This document shows, piece by piece, positions 53,839-63,140 of a DNA stretch of 64,000 nucleotides. The number at the start of each line of letters is the position of its first letter. The first letter of the stretch is position 1. Where the stretch lies: NCBI RefSeq assembly GCF_002754375.1, contig NZ_PEFF01000001.1:5225501-5289500 (forward strand), in the 5' to 3' direction. The notes under the pieces were generated by a model that saw only the letters and a list, made by a program, of their open reading frames with translations, made no database searches and was not told where the DNA came from. The position numbers were made by a program, and so were the translations under genes. This DNA comes from Variovorax sp. 54 (GTDB taxonomy: Bacteria > Pseudomonadota > Gammaproteobacteria > Burkholderiales > Burkholderiaceae_C).

Positions 53839-55614
53839 ATGCAGGCACCCCGCGCCACACACCCTTGCCCCACGCCCGCGGGCGTGACCGAGCGCCCCGT
53901 TGGCGCCTTGCGCATCGACCCGGCGCGCGCCCGCGGCGGCCTGCCGCGCGAGGCCCACATTCCCGAGACCAGCCTGTTCTGCAACCTCGAGACCTCGGCC
54001 CGCCGCTACCCGGCCAAGACCGCGGTGCAGTTCTTCGGCAAGGCCGTGCGCTACGACGAACTGCTGGCCGAGGCCGAAGCCATGGCCGGTTACCTGCAGC
54101 ACGCGTGCGACGTGGCGCCGGGCGACCGCGTGCTCGTGTTCAGCCAGAACTGCCCGCAGTTCATCGCGGCCTACTTCGCCATCCTGCGGGCCGACGCGGT
54201 GTTTGTGCCGGTCAACGCCATGCTGCTGCGCGACGAGCTCGAACACATCGTGCAGGACAGCGGCGCGGTGGCGGCCTTCGTGGCCAGCGAACTGCTCGAT
54301 CGCATCGCGCCGCTCGTGGGCACCGGCGCGTTGCGCCAGCTCGTGGTGCATGCCTACGGCGACGCGCTCGGCGATGCGGATGACGACGACGCCGCCCTCG
54401 TGCCGCCCGACTGGGTGCGCCCGCGCATCGCCGATGTCACGCTGCCGCCGGCCGCAGTGTCCTGGCAGGCCGCGCTGGCGCAGCAGCAGGTGCCGCGGCC
54501 CCACCGCGCCGGGCCCGACGATCTGTGCATGCTGCCCTACACCTCGGGCACCACCGGCAAGCCCAAGGCCTGCGTGCACACGCACCGCACGGTGATGACT
54601 TCCTGCGTCGGCTCCTCGCTGTGGCGCCGCACGCATCCGTCGTCGGTGTACCTCGCGGTGGCGCCGCTGTTCCACCTGCTGGGCCTGCAGAACAACGTCA
54701 ACTCGGCCATCTTCTGGGGTGGCACCATCGTGCTGATGCCGCGCTGGGACCGCGAGGCCGCAGCACTGCTCATCGAGCGCCACCGCGTGAGCTTCTGGGC
54801 CGCGCTGCCGGCCATGCTGGTCGACTTCTTCGCGCAGCCCGGCATCGAGCAGCGCGACCTGTCGAGCCTGGCCGTGGTCACTGGCGGTGGCGCCGCCACG
54901 CCGCAGCATGTGAACGACATCCTCAAGAACCGCTACGGCCTGGACTACATCGAGGGCTACGGGCTGACCGAAAGCGCCAACTTCCTGTGCGCCAACCCGA
55001 TGCACCAGCCCAAGAAAGGCTGCCTCGGCGTGCCCACCTTCGGTGTCGACCTGCGCATCGTCGATCCGCAGACACTGGTACCGCTGCCGCAAGGCGAGGC
55101 CGGCGAGATCGTGGTGCATGCCGCGCAGATCATGCTGGGCTACTGGAACCATGCGCAGGCCAATGCCGAAAGTTTTTTCGTGCGCGACGGCAAGCGCTTC
55201 TTCCGCACCGGCGACCTCGCCAGCATGGACGAAGAAGGCTACGTCTTCATGCGCGACCGCCTGAAGCGAATGATCAATGCCTCGGGCTTCAAGGTCTGGC
55301 CGGCGGAGGTCGAGGCCTCCTTGCACACGCACCCGTCGATCCTCGAAGCCTGCGTGATCGCCGCGCCCGATGCGCGGCGCGGTGAAACGGTCAAGGCCGT
55401 GGTCACGCTGCGCGATGGCTGCAGCGACGACAGCGCCACGTTGCTGGCCTGGTGCCGTGAACACATGGCGGCCTACAAGGCGCCGCGCATCGTGCAGATC
55501 GTCAAGGCGCTGCCCAAGTCGGCCACCGGAAAGATCGCCTGGCGCGAACTGCAGGAGCAGGAGGCGCGTGCTGCGCAGATCACCGAAGCCAACGCAGAAG
55601 CACCGGCCCACTGA
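53839..55614 (+). CDS. Acyl-CoA ligase (ANL superfamily, crotonobetaine/carnitine-like)
   Basis: The 591-residue AMP-forming ligase has the P-loop YTSGTTGKPKA at about 233, the ATP motif IEGYGLTESANF near 373, and the C-terminal hinge DRLKRMINASGFKVWPAEVEA. Catalytic Lys is in PKSATGKIAWRELQ near the end. It activates a carboxylic acid to its CoA thioester. Ligand-pocket residues do not reveal the acid. It is followed after 16 bases by a second ligase. Confidence 0.92.
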   Translation: MQAPRATHPCPTPAGVTERPVGALRIDPARARGGLPREAHIPETSLFCNLETSARRYPAKTAVQFFGKAVRYDELLAEAEAMAGYLQHACDVAPGDRVLVFSQNCPQFIAAYFAILRADAVFVPVNAMLLRDELEHIVQDSGAVAAFVASELLDRIAPLVGTGALRQLVVHAYGDALGDADDDDAALVPPDWVRPRIADVTLPPAAVSWQAALAQQQVPRPHRAGPDDLCMLPYTSGTTGKPKACVHTHRTVMTSCVGSSLWRRTHPSSVYLAVAPLFHLLGLQNNVNSAIFWGGTIVLMPRWDREAAALLIERHRVSFWAALPAMLVDFFAQPGIEQRDLSSLAVVTGGGAATPQHVNDILKNRYGLDYIEGYGLTESANFLCANPMHQPKKGCLGVPTFGVDLRIVDPQTLVPLPQGEAGEIVVHAAQIMLGYWNHAQANAESFFVRDGKRFFRTGDLASMDEEGYVFMRDRLKRMINASGFKVWPAEVEASLHTHPSILEACVIAAPDARRGETVKAVVTLRDGCSDDSATLLAWCREHMAAYKAPRIVQIVKALPKSATGKIAWRELQEQEARAAQITEANAEAPAH

Positions 55615-55630
55615 CCGAAAGCACCGCACC

Positions 55631-57184
55631 ATGTCCATGACCCTTGCGCTGCGGCGCTCGATCCAGGCCACGCCCGAGCGCATCGCCACCGTCTTCTACC
55701 AGCGGCGCCAGAGCTTTCGCACCTTCGGCGACCGCGTGGCCCGGCTGGCGGGCGTCCTGCAGACGCTTGGGATGCGGCCAGGAGACCGCGTCGGCCTGCT
55801 GGGCGTGAACTCCGACCGCTGGCTCGAAGTGCTGATGGGTGTCTGGTGGGGCGGCGGCGTGCTCAACCCCGTCAACACGCGCTGGAGCGTGCCCGAGATC
55901 GTCTACTCGTTGGACGACTGCGACACCGGCATCCTCGTGGTCGACGACCACTTTCTGGACCGCGTTGAAGGCATCCGCGCCAGCGCCAAACGCCCGCCGG
56001 TCTTCCTCTATGCAGGCGAGGGCCGCGCGCCCGAGGGCATGCCGTCGCTGGCCGCGCTGATCGACGCCACCGCGCCGGTCGAAGACGCAGACCGCGCCGG
56101 CGACGACCTGGCCTGCATCCTCTACACCGGCGGCACCACCGGCTTTCCCAAGGGCGTGATGCACAGCCACTGGACGCTGTGGGCCATCGGCGTCCAGCGC
56201 TTTGCGCAGACACCCATGCCCGACGGCAGTATCGCGCTGCACGTGGCGCCGCTGTTCCACATGGGCGGCATCGGCCGTGCGCTGGTGCAGTTCATCGCCG
56301 GCGAAACGCATGTGCTGGCCACCGCCTTCGACGCGCGCGAGGTGCTGCAGACCATCGAGCGCGAGCGCGTGACCGACGTGCTGCTGGTGCCCACCATGCT
56401 GCAGGCGCTCATCACGCACCCCGAGTTCGACTGCTTCGACCTGGGCAGCCTGCAGCGCATGGTCTACGGCGCCTCGCCGATCGCCGAGCCGGTGCTCGAA
56501 CGTGCGATGGCCTTGCTGCCCGGCGTGGCCTTTACCCATTCCTACGGCATGACCGAACTTGGCGGTGCCACGTCGAACCCGCCGACGAACCACGGCGCCG
56601 AAGGCCGCGCGTCGGGCCTGTCGCGCTCGGCCGGCCGTGCCAACGTCGGCGTCATCGTGAAGGTGGTCGATGCGAATGGCCAGGAGCTGCCGCGCGGCGA
56701 GGTCGGCGAACTCATCGTGCGCGGGCCCAACCTCATGCGCGGCTACTGGAACAAGCCCGAGGAAACGGCGCGCGTGCTGCGCGACGGCTGGCTCTACACC
56801 GGCGACGGCGCCCGCATGGACGAGGGCGGCCACATCTTCATCGTCGACCGCCTCAAGGACATGATCGTGAGCGGCGGCGAGAACGTGTACTCGGCCGAGG
56901 TCGAGAACGTGATCGCGCGGCATCCGGCCGTGCAGGCCTGCGCGGTCATCGCCGTGCCGCATGCCCAGTGGGGCGAGGCGGTGCATGCGGTGGTGGTGCG
57001 CAAGCCCGGCGCGCAGCTCGACGATGCGGCCCTGCACGCCCACTGCCGCAGCGCCATCGCGGGCTACAAGTGTCCCAAGAGCATCGAGTTCCGCGAATCG
57101 CTGCCGTTGTCCGCCGCAGGCAAGGTGCTCAAGCGCGAACTGCGCGAACCGCATTGGGCGGGCCAGTCCCGCCAGGTGAGCTGA
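55631..57184 (+). CDS. Acyl-CoA synthetase (ANL superfamily, FadD3/long-chain type)
   Basis: This 517-residue ligase has the P-loop YTGGTTGFPKGVMHSH near residue 164, ATP motif THSYGMTELGGA near 300, the hinge DRLKDMIVSGGENVYSAEVE near 415, and the catalytic lysine in PLSAAGKVLKRELR near the C-terminus. Two different ligases side by side suggest either two related acids or two stages of one pathway. ATG 55631 gives the start MTLALRRSIQATPER typical of the group. Confidence 0.93.
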   Translation: MSMTLALRRSIQATPERIATVFYQRRQSFRTFGDRVARLAGVLQTLGMRPGDRVGLLGVNSDRWLEVLMGVWWGGGVLNPVNTRWSVPEIVYSLDDCDTGILVVDDHFLDRVEGIRASAKRPPVFLYAGEGRAPEGMPSLAALIDATAPVEDADRAGDDLACILYTGGTTGFPKGVMHSHWTLWAIGVQRFAQTPMPDGSIALHVAPLFHMGGIGRALVQFIAGETHVLATAFDAREVLQTIERERVTDVLLVPTMLQALITHPEFDCFDLGSLQRMVYGASPIAEPVLERAMALLPGVAFTHSYGMTELGGATSNPPTNHGAEGRASGLSRSAGRANVGVIVKVVDANGQELPRGEVGELIVRGPNLMRGYWNKPEETARVLRDGWLYTGDGARMDEGGHIFIVDRLKDMIVSGGENVYSAEVENVIARHPAVQACAVIAVPHAQWGEAVHAVVVRKPGAQLDDAALHAHCRSAIAGYKCPKSIEFRESLPLSAAGKVLKRELREPHWAGQSRQVS

Positions 57185-57187
57185 TCC

Positions 57188-58201
57188 GTGGCGCGCTTTC
57201 GCACCCGCATCACCGAAGGCTTCGGCATCCGCCATCCGATCCTGCTGGGCGGCATGCACCACCTGGGCCAGTCGGACATCGTTGCGGCGGTGGTCAACGC
57301 CGGCGCGATGGGCTTCATCACCGCCCGGTCCTTCGACACGCTCGATGAGTTTCGCGCCGACCTGCGCCGGTGCCGCACGCTCACGGGCGGCCGGGCCTTC
57401 GGCGTCAACCTGACGCTGTCGCGCCGCGCCGGCGCCAACGCGCAGGTGCCGGGCTGGATCGAGGTGGCGCTGGCAGAAGGCGTGCGGCATTTCGAGAGCG
57501 CCGGTGATTCGCCCGAAGCGCTCGTCGAGCCCATCCATCGCGGCGGCGGCCTGCTGATGCACAAGTGCCCCAGCGTGCGCCATGCCCAGAGCGCGGCGCG
57601 CCTGGGCGTCGATGCCATCGCGCTGGTCGGCTGCGAGGAGGGGGGCCACCCCGGCGCCAACCCGCTGTCCGCTTTCGTCAACGGCGCTTTCGCGCTGGAG
57701 CAGATCCACCTGCCGCTCGTGCTCGGCGGCGGCATCGGCAGCGGGCGGCAGATTGCGGCGGCCCTGGCCTTGGGCGCCGACGGTGTGGTGATGGGTAGCC
57801 GCTTCCTGGTGGCGCGCGAAGTCCGTGCCCACGAGGCGCTGAAGCGGCGCATCGTGGAAGTCGGGCCCGAAGGCTCGACGGCCATCCTCGGTTCGATCGG
57901 CGACACCTGGCGCGTGCTGCACAACGAGGCCGCGCGCGAGGTTCAGCGCCTGGAAGCACAGGGCGCGCGCAGTCATGCCGAGTTCGGCGACCTGATCCTG
58001 TCCTCGCGCACGCGCCGGCGCGTGTATGCGGAGGGCGACGTGGACGGCGGCATCGTTTCCTTCGGGCCGGGCGGTGCGTTCGCCGACGAGATCGTGCCGG
58101 CCGCGCAGATCGTGGAGCGCCTGATGCGCGATGCCGCGCGGGCCGCAGGGGCCTTCGCGCGACAACAGATCACGGCGCTTGAGCCTGAGGCCGCGCCGTA
58201 G
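57188..58201 (+). CDS. Nitronate monooxygenase-like flavoprotein
   Basis: The 337-residue FMN-binding TIM-barrel protein starts with a GTG. Family patterns are RHPILLGGMHHLGQSDIVAAVVNAGAMGF, ALVGCEEGGHPGANP near 150, and PLVLGGGIGSGRQIAAALALGADGVVMGSRFL near 175. In the class, the His in EEGGH is the catalytic base. In fatty-acid and steroid catabolic clusters such proteins may act as enoyl-type reductases or dehydrogenases, so the nitronate name is only a family label. It begins 3 bases after the second ligase. Confidence 0.85.
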   Translation: MARFRTRITEGFGIRHPILLGGMHHLGQSDIVAAVVNAGAMGFITARSFDTLDEFRADLRRCRTLTGGRAFGVNLTLSRRAGANAQVPGWIEVALAEGVRHFESAGDSPEALVEPIHRGGGLLMHKCPSVRHAQSAARLGVDAIALVGCEEGGHPGANPLSAFVNGAFALEQIHLPLVLGGGIGSGRQIAAALALGADGVVMGSRFLVAREVRAHEALKRRIVEVGPEGSTAILGSIGDTWRVLHNEAAREVQRLEAQGARSHAEFGDLILSSRTRRRVYAEGDVDGGIVSFGPGGAFADEIVPAAQIVERLMRDAARAAGAFARQQITALEPEAAP

Positions 58202-58214
58202 ACCGGCGCAGGGC

Positions 58215-59003
58215 TCAGCCCTTGAACACGGGCGTGCGCTTCTCGACGAAGGCCGCCACGGCCTCGTGATGGTCCGCCGTCTGGTGCGACATCACCTGGA
58301 AGGCCGCCGACATTTCGAGCAGCGTGTCCAGCCGCGAATGCAGCGCCTCGCGCAGCAGGCGCTTGGCCAGGCGCACGGCGTGCGGCGGGTTGGCAGCAAT
58401 CTGTTCGGCGATGGCGCGAGCCGTGGGCATCAGCTGCTCGCGCGGCACCACGCGCGACACCAGGTTCCACTCCACGGCCTGGCGCGCGTCGATGGTCTGG
58501 CCGGTCAGGGTCAGCTCGGTCGCGCGCGACAGGCCGATGATGCGCGGCAGCAGCCACGCGCCGCCGTCGCCGGGAATGATGCCCAGCTTGACGAAGCTCT
58601 CGGCGAACTTGGCCTCTTCTGCGGCCACGCGGATGTCGCACATGCAGGCCAGGTCGAGGCCCGCGCCGATGGCGTGGCCGTTCACCGCCGCGATCACCGG
58701 CACCTCGAGGTTGAACAGCGCCAGCGGCAGCTTCTGGATGCCCAGGCGGTACTCACGGCGCAACTCCATCGCCGGCAGTTCGCTGTAGCGGCCCATGTCG
58801 CGCACGTTGCCGCCCGACGAGAAGGCCGAGCCCGCGCCCGTGAGGATCACCGCGCGCACCGAATGGTCGGCGTGGATGCGGTCGATGGCGGCCAGGAACT
58901 CCGGCACGGCCGTGTTGCCGGTGAGCGGGTTGCGGCGCTCGGGGTCGTTCATCGTCAGGGTGACGATGTGGCCGTCCTGTTCGTAGTTCAGAAAGTCGGT
59001 CAT
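58215..59003 (-). CDS. Enoyl-CoA hydratase/isomerase family protein
   Basis: The 262-residue crotonase has the oxyanion pattern SSGGNVRDMGRYSE and AVNGHAIGAGLDLACMCDIRVA, with the second carboxylate in FVKLGIIPGDGGAWLLPRIIG. It hydrates a trans-2-enoyl-CoA in beta-oxidation. It starts by sharing one base with the stop of the acyl-CoA dehydrogenase (TGATG) and is convergent with the nitronate monooxygenase-like gene 13 bases away. Confidence 0.93.
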   Translation of the reverse strand: MTDFLNYEQDGHIVTLTMNDPERRNPLTGNTAVPEFLAAIDRIHADHSVRAVILTGAGSAFSSGGNVRDMGRYSELPAMELRREYRLGIQKLPLALFNLEVPVIAAVNGHAIGAGLDLACMCDIRVAAEEAKFAESFVKLGIIPGDGGAWLLPRIIGLSRATELTLTGQTIDARQAVEWNLVSRVVPREQLMPTARAIAEQIAANPPHAVRLAKRLLREALHSRLDTLLEMSAAFQVMSHQTADHHEAVAAFVEKRTPVFKG

Positions 59004-59992
59004 CAGAGAATTTCCTCCATCGTGAATTGCAGGACCGACGGCGTCGCACTGCCGAGCAGTGCTTCGCCGACGATGCGGTTCCAGTACGTTTCCGAGCCGT
59101 CGGCCATGCGCCATTCGTGCAGGCGACGGCTGTAGAGCTGGAGGTCGAACTCTTCAGTGACGCCGATCGCGCCGTGCAGCGCATGCGCCGTCGATGCCAC
59201 CAGCGGCACCGACGCGCTGGTGCGCGCCTTGGCGGTGGCGGCGGCGAGCAGGGGCGGGATCTTTTCGCCGGCCTTGAAGGCCAGCTCGGCCGCCACGCCC
59301 GCGCACGCGACATGCTCGGCCATCACGCTCAGCTGGTGCTGGATCGACTGGAACTTGCCAATCGCCTTGCCGAACTGCACGCGGTCGTTGCAGTAGCCCA
59401 GCGTCATCGCGAACAGGCGCTCCATCGCACCCGCGAGGGCAGCGGCGTGCAGCGCCGCGCTGAACACGGCGACCTGCGCGCCGTTGTCGCCGACCGGCGC
59501 GCCCACAGCGTCGGCCGTCCACCGCAGCGACGCGCCGAGGCTGCCGCGAATACCGCTCGTCGTGCGCTGCGCGCGGGCGGCGTCGAGCAGCACGCGTTGT
59601 CCGTCGAGGTTGGCGAGCACGTGGTCGGCGATGGCGCCGAACGCGACGTGGGCCGCGCTCACCGACCCATCGGCCGCACGCTGCGCATGGCCCGCGAGTG
59701 TGAGCAGGCCTGGCGGCGGTGCCACGTCGCCCAGCAGCGCCCGCGCCGCGATGCGCTGGGCCGCGGGCACCGGCACCGCGTGCCGGCCCATGGCCACGAA
59801 AATCGGAAAGACCGCGTCCAGGTCGAGCCCGGCACCGCCGGCGTCTTCGCTCGCCATCAGTTCGAGGAATCCGCTCTCGGCCAGTGCGCCCCACAGCGCG
59901 GTGGCCGATCCGCCGTTCTCGATCGCGCGAATGGCGGCCGGCGTGCAGTGGTCAACGAGGATCGCCTCGATGGCTTCGGTGAACATGCTCAT
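59003..59992 (-). CDS. Acyl-CoA dehydrogenase, short subunit
   Basis: This 329-residue ACAD-fold protein has FGKAIGKFQSIQHQLS near 210 and HALHGAIGVTEEFDLQLYSRRLHEW near 275. The region where other family members have the catalytic glutamate (YEGT) reads ADGSET, so the residue appears to be Asp. Adjacent dehydrogenase pairs of unequal length are known in steroid side-chain degradation, where they form heterotetramers with one active site set. It probably pairs with the next gene. Confidence 0.85.
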   Translation of the reverse strand: MSMFTEAIEAILVDHCTPAAIRAIENGGSATALWGALAESGFLELMASEDAGGAGLDLDAVFPIFVAMGRHAVPVPAAQRIAARALLGDVAPPPGLLTLAGHAQRAADGSVSAAHVAFGAIADHVLANLDGQRVLLDAARAQRTTSGIRGSLGASLRWTADAVGAPVGDNGAQVAVFSAALHAAALAGAMERLFAMTLGYCNDRVQFGKAIGKFQSIQHQLSVMAEHVACAGVAAELAFKAGEKIPPLLAAATAKARTSASVPLVASTAHALHGAIGVTEEFDLQLYSRRLHEWRMADGSETYWNRIVGEALLGSATPSVLQFTMEEIL

Positions 59993-60011
59993 GTCTCCTT
60001 GTGTGGCGTGC

Positions 60012-61175
60012 TCAGCGCAGGCCCAGGCCGCGCGCGATCATGCCGCGCAAAATCTCGCGCGTGCCGCCGCGCAGCGAGAAGGTCGGCGAGATCTGGCTCA
60101 GGTAGGCGATCGTGCGGTGCAGGTCGGCATCGACCTCGGCGCCGCGCGCCGGGTCGGCCGCCACGGCCGCTTCGATGGCGGCGGGAATCGCCTGTTCGAA
60201 CTCGGTGCCGATGTCCTTGACCAGCGCCGCCTCGACCACGGGGCTCTCGCCGCGCGCCAGCTTGGTGGTCACGGCGATCGACAGGCTGCGCAAGGTGGCA
60301 AGCTGCGTCGTGAAGCCGCCGAGCAGCACGGCATCGGCCGGCGTGAAGCCGGTGCGGCGCAGGCTCTGCATCCAGGTGTCGAGCAGCACCACGCTCGAAT
60401 ACAGCCGCTCGGGCCCGCTGCGTTCGAAGGCCAGCTCGGCGTTCACCTGCATCCAGCCGCTGCCTTCGTCGCCGATCAGGGCGTCGTCCTGCAGGAAAAC
60501 ATCGTCGAAGGTTACTTCCGAGAAATGCGCGTCGCCCGTCAGGTCGACGATGGGCCGCACCTGGATGCCGGGCAGCGAGAGATCGACGATCAGTTGCGAC
60601 AACCCGCCGTGCCGGTCTTCCGGCGCGCCCGAGGTGCGCACCAGCGCGATCATGTAGTGCGAGCGCTGTGCGTTGGTCGTCCAGATCTTGCGGCCCGTGA
60701 GGCGCCAGCCGCCGTCCACGCGGGTGGCGCGCGTGCGCACGCTGGCCAGGTCGGAGCCGGCGTTGGGCTCGCTCATGCCGATGCAGAAGAAGGCTTCGCC
60801 GCGGCAGATGCGCGGCAGGTAGAAATCTTTCTGCGCCTCGGTGCCGAACTTGTTGATCAGCGGGCCGCTTTGCCGGTCGGCGATCCAGTGGGCCGCCACG
60901 GGCGCGCCGGCTGCGAGCATTTCCTCGACCAGCACGAAGCGGCGGAAGGCGTCGAGGCCCGCGCCGCCGTAGGCCGCGGGCAGGGTGATGCCGACCCAGC
61001 CGCGCTGCGCAAGCCGCCGGCTGAAGGCCGCGTCGAAACCCATCCAGGTGCGCGCGCGCACGGCGGGCGCGGCGGGCGCCAGGTTCGTCGCCAGGAAGTC
61101 GCGCACCTCCGCGCGGAAGGCCTCGGCCGCGTCGGGAAGCTGGGCGAGGCGGAAGGCCTCGAGCAGTTGGCTCAT
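60012..61175 (-). CDS. Acyl-CoA dehydrogenase, long subunit
   Basis: This 387-residue ACAD-fold protein has FCIGMSEPNAGSDLASVRTRATR near 125 and WRLTGRKIWTTNAQRSHYMIALVRT, the flavin and substrate binding regions. At the usual catalytic position the sequence is RGGTREILRGM, with no glutamate; that residue may be supplied elsewhere, as in steroid-type FadE enzymes. The gene starts 1 base after the SDR stop and precedes the short subunit by 19 bases. Confidence 0.88.
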   Translation of the reverse strand: MSQLLEAFRLAQLPDAAEAFRAEVRDFLATNLAPAAPAVRARTWMGFDAAFSRRLAQRGWVGITLPAAYGGAGLDAFRRFVLVEEMLAAGAPVAAHWIADRQSGPLINKFGTEAQKDFYLPRICRGEAFFCIGMSEPNAGSDLASVRTRATRVDGGWRLTGRKIWTTNAQRSHYMIALVRTSGAPEDRHGGLSQLIVDLSLPGIQVRPIVDLTGDAHFSEVTFDDVFLQDDALIGDEGSGWMQVNAELAFERSGPERLYSSVVLLDTWMQSLRRTGFTPADAVLLGGFTTQLATLRSLSIAVTTKLARGESPVVEAALVKDIGTEFEQAIPAAIEAAVAADPARGAEVDADLHRTIAYLSQISPTFSLRGGTREILRGMIARGLGLR

Positions 61176-61176
61176 G

Positions 61177-62115
61177 CTAGTGCTCCGTGGGAATCTCGCC
61201 GGTGGTGAGCGCGTTGGGCGCGGCCTGCTTCACCAGCCGGGGGATCAGATCACCCAATTCCTCGACCGTCCAGCGCCCTTGCTTCTCGATGCGCGGGCCG
61301 GCGTGCCAGCCCTCGGCCACCGTGATGCGCCCACCGCGCGCGCCGAACACGCGCCCCGTGATGTCGCGCGACGCGCTGCTGCCCAGCCAGGCCACCAGCG
61401 GCGCCACGTTCGACGGGTCCAGCGGATCGAAGTCGGGCGTCTCGTTGCGGATCGCCTGCCACTTGGGACTCGCGAAGATGTCTTCGGTCAGCCGGCTCAT
61501 GGCCGTGGGGTAGATGGCGTTCACCGTCACGCCGTAGCGGTCGAGTTCGCGCGAGGCGATCACCGACAGGGCGGCGATGCCGGCCTTGGCCGCGCCGTAG
61601 TTCGACTGGCCGGCGTTGCAGTACAGGCCCGAGGACGAGCTGGTGTTGATGATGCGCGCGTCGCGCTGGCGGCCCGCCTTCGACTCGTTGCGCCAGTAGG
61701 CGGCGGCGTGGCGCGAGGGCGCGAAGGTGCCGCGCATGTGCACGCGGATCACGGCGTCCCAGTCTTCCTCGTCCATGTTGACCAGCGTGCGGTCGCGCAG
61801 GATGCCGGCGTTGTTGACCAGCACGTCGAGGCCGCCGAAGGTGGTCACGGCCGCGTCGATCATGCGCTGCGCGCCGGCCCAGTCGGCCACGTCGTCGCCG
61901 TTGGCAATGGCCTGTTCGCCCATCGCTTCGATCTCGGCCACGACCTCCAGCGCCGGGCCGCTGGCCGCACCGGGGCTGCCGTCGCCGCGCCCGCCGAGGT
62001 CGTTCACCACGACCTTGGCGCCCTGGCGTGCGAATTCGAGGGCGTACTCGCGGCCCAGGCCGCGGCCCGCGCCGGTGATCACGACCACGCGGTCCTTGCA
62101 GAGTTGTTGCGTCAT
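61177..62115 (-). CDS. 3-hydroxyacyl-CoA dehydrogenase-like SDR (HSD17B4 type)
   Basis: This 312-residue short-chain dehydrogenase has the NAD loop GAGRGLGREYALEFARQGA at 15-33 with VVVNDLGG, the catalytic serine region NTSSSSGL and YGAAKAG (Tyr and Lys). The sequence near the nucleotide loop closely resembles peroxisomal multifunctional enzyme 2 (HSD17B4), which oxidises (R)-3-hydroxyacyl-CoA. It fits a beta-oxidation-like pathway. ATG 62115 gives the usual length. Confidence 0.9.
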   Translation of the reverse strand: MTQQLCKDRVVVITGAGRGLGREYALEFARQGAKVVVNDLGGRGDGSPGAASGPALEVVAEIEAMGEQAIANGDDVADWAGAQRMIDAAVTTFGGLDVLVNNAGILRDRTLVNMDEEDWDAVIRVHMRGTFAPSRHAAAYWRNESKAGRQRDARIINTSSSSGLYCNAGQSNYGAAKAGIAALSVIASRELDRYGVTVNAIYPTAMSRLTEDIFASPKWQAIRNETPDFDPLDPSNVAPLVAWLGSSASRDITGRVFGARGGRITVAEGWHAGPRIEKQGRWTVEELGDLIPRLVKQAAPNALTTGEIPTEH

Positions 62116-62128
62116 GTCGAGGGACTCC

Positions 62129-63115
62129 TTATTTCTGCGTGAGGTCGACCTGCTTCGACAGGGCACGGTAGCGCGCGCGTTCCGAAGCGATCATGTCGCC
62201 CATCTCCTTGCTGCCGACGGTGAACACTTCCGCGCCCGCCGTCTCCGTCACGTAGGTGGTGAACTCCGGCTGCTTCATGGCCTTGAGCAATGCAGCCTCC
62301 AGCGTCTTCACGGCAGGCTCGGGCGTCTTGGCGGCCACGCCCAGGCCGATCCACACGTACAGGTCGTAGTTCGGCTGGCCGCTCTCGCGCACCGTGGGCA
62401 CATTGGCCAGCTTGGGATGGCGCTCCTTGCCGGTCACAGCCAGCGGCCGCACCTTGCCCGAGGCGATCAGCGGCAGTGCACCGCCGACGTCGAGCAGCGC
62501 CAGGTCGACCTGGCCGCCCATCAGGTCGGTCTGGACCTGCCCGGGCGACTTGTAGGGGATGTAGTTGAACTCGACGCCCGCGCCCTGCTGCAGCATCAGC
62601 GCGCCGATGCGGTAGTGGTTGCTGTAGCTGGCCATGCTCACGGTCTTCGGACTCTTCTTGGCGGCGGCCATCGCTTCGGCGTAGGTCTTGTAGGGCGACG
62701 CGGCGCCGGTCACCAGCACCGCCGCGCTGCGCAGCATGGTGGCGAGCGGGCGCAGGTCTTTCTGCGCGTCGTAGGGCAGGCTGTCGTTGATCAGCGGGTT
62801 GATCACCATCGACGACGGCGAGAGCATGAGCACGCTGTAGCCGTCGGCCGGCGAGGCCAGCACGCTCTGCACCGCCAGCACGGCGTCGCCGCCCGGCTTG
62901 TTCTCGATGAAGGTCGACTGCCCGCCCAGCTCCGGCGTGACGAGCCGGGCCACCAGCCGCGTGACCGTGTCCGAGCCGCTGCCCGGGCCCAGCGGCACGA
63001 TGAAGCGCACGGGGCGCGACGGGAAGGCGTCGGCGGCCTGCGCGGTCGGCAGGGCGAGCGCGCAGAGCGAAGCCAGTGCGGCGCCCAGCAGGCGGAAGGT
63101 CTTGAGGCGTGTCAT
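62129..63115 (-). CDS. Bug-family tripartite tricarboxylate transporter substrate-binding protein
   Basis: This 328-residue periplasmic protein has a signal peptide ending TAQAA before DAFPSRPVRFIVPLGPGSGSDTVTRLVA, the start typical of Bug/TctC proteins. ENKPGGDAVLAVQSV and YSNHYRIGALMLQQGAGVEFNYIPYKSPGQV follow the family. Bug genes are very abundant in Bordetella and Comamonadaceae and are often orphan. It is embedded in the acyl-CoA operon, so its ligand may be the acid that is degraded. Confidence 0.93.
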   Translation of the reverse strand: MTRLKTFRLLGAALASLCALALPTAQAADAFPSRPVRFIVPLGPGSGSDTVTRLVARLVTPELGGQSTFIENKPGGDAVLAVQSVLASPADGYSVLMLSPSSMVINPLINDSLPYDAQKDLRPLATMLRSAAVLVTGAASPYKTYAEAMAAAKKSPKTVSMASYSNHYRIGALMLQQGAGVEFNYIPYKSPGQVQTDLMGGQVDLALLDVGGALPLIASGKVRPLAVTGKERHPKLANVPTVRESGQPNYDLYVWIGLGVAAKTPEPAVKTLEAALLKAMKQPEFTTYVTETAGAEVFTVGSKEMGDMIASERARYRALSKQVDLTQK

Positions 63116-63140
63116 GTCTTTTGTCTCCTTGGGATTCGAA

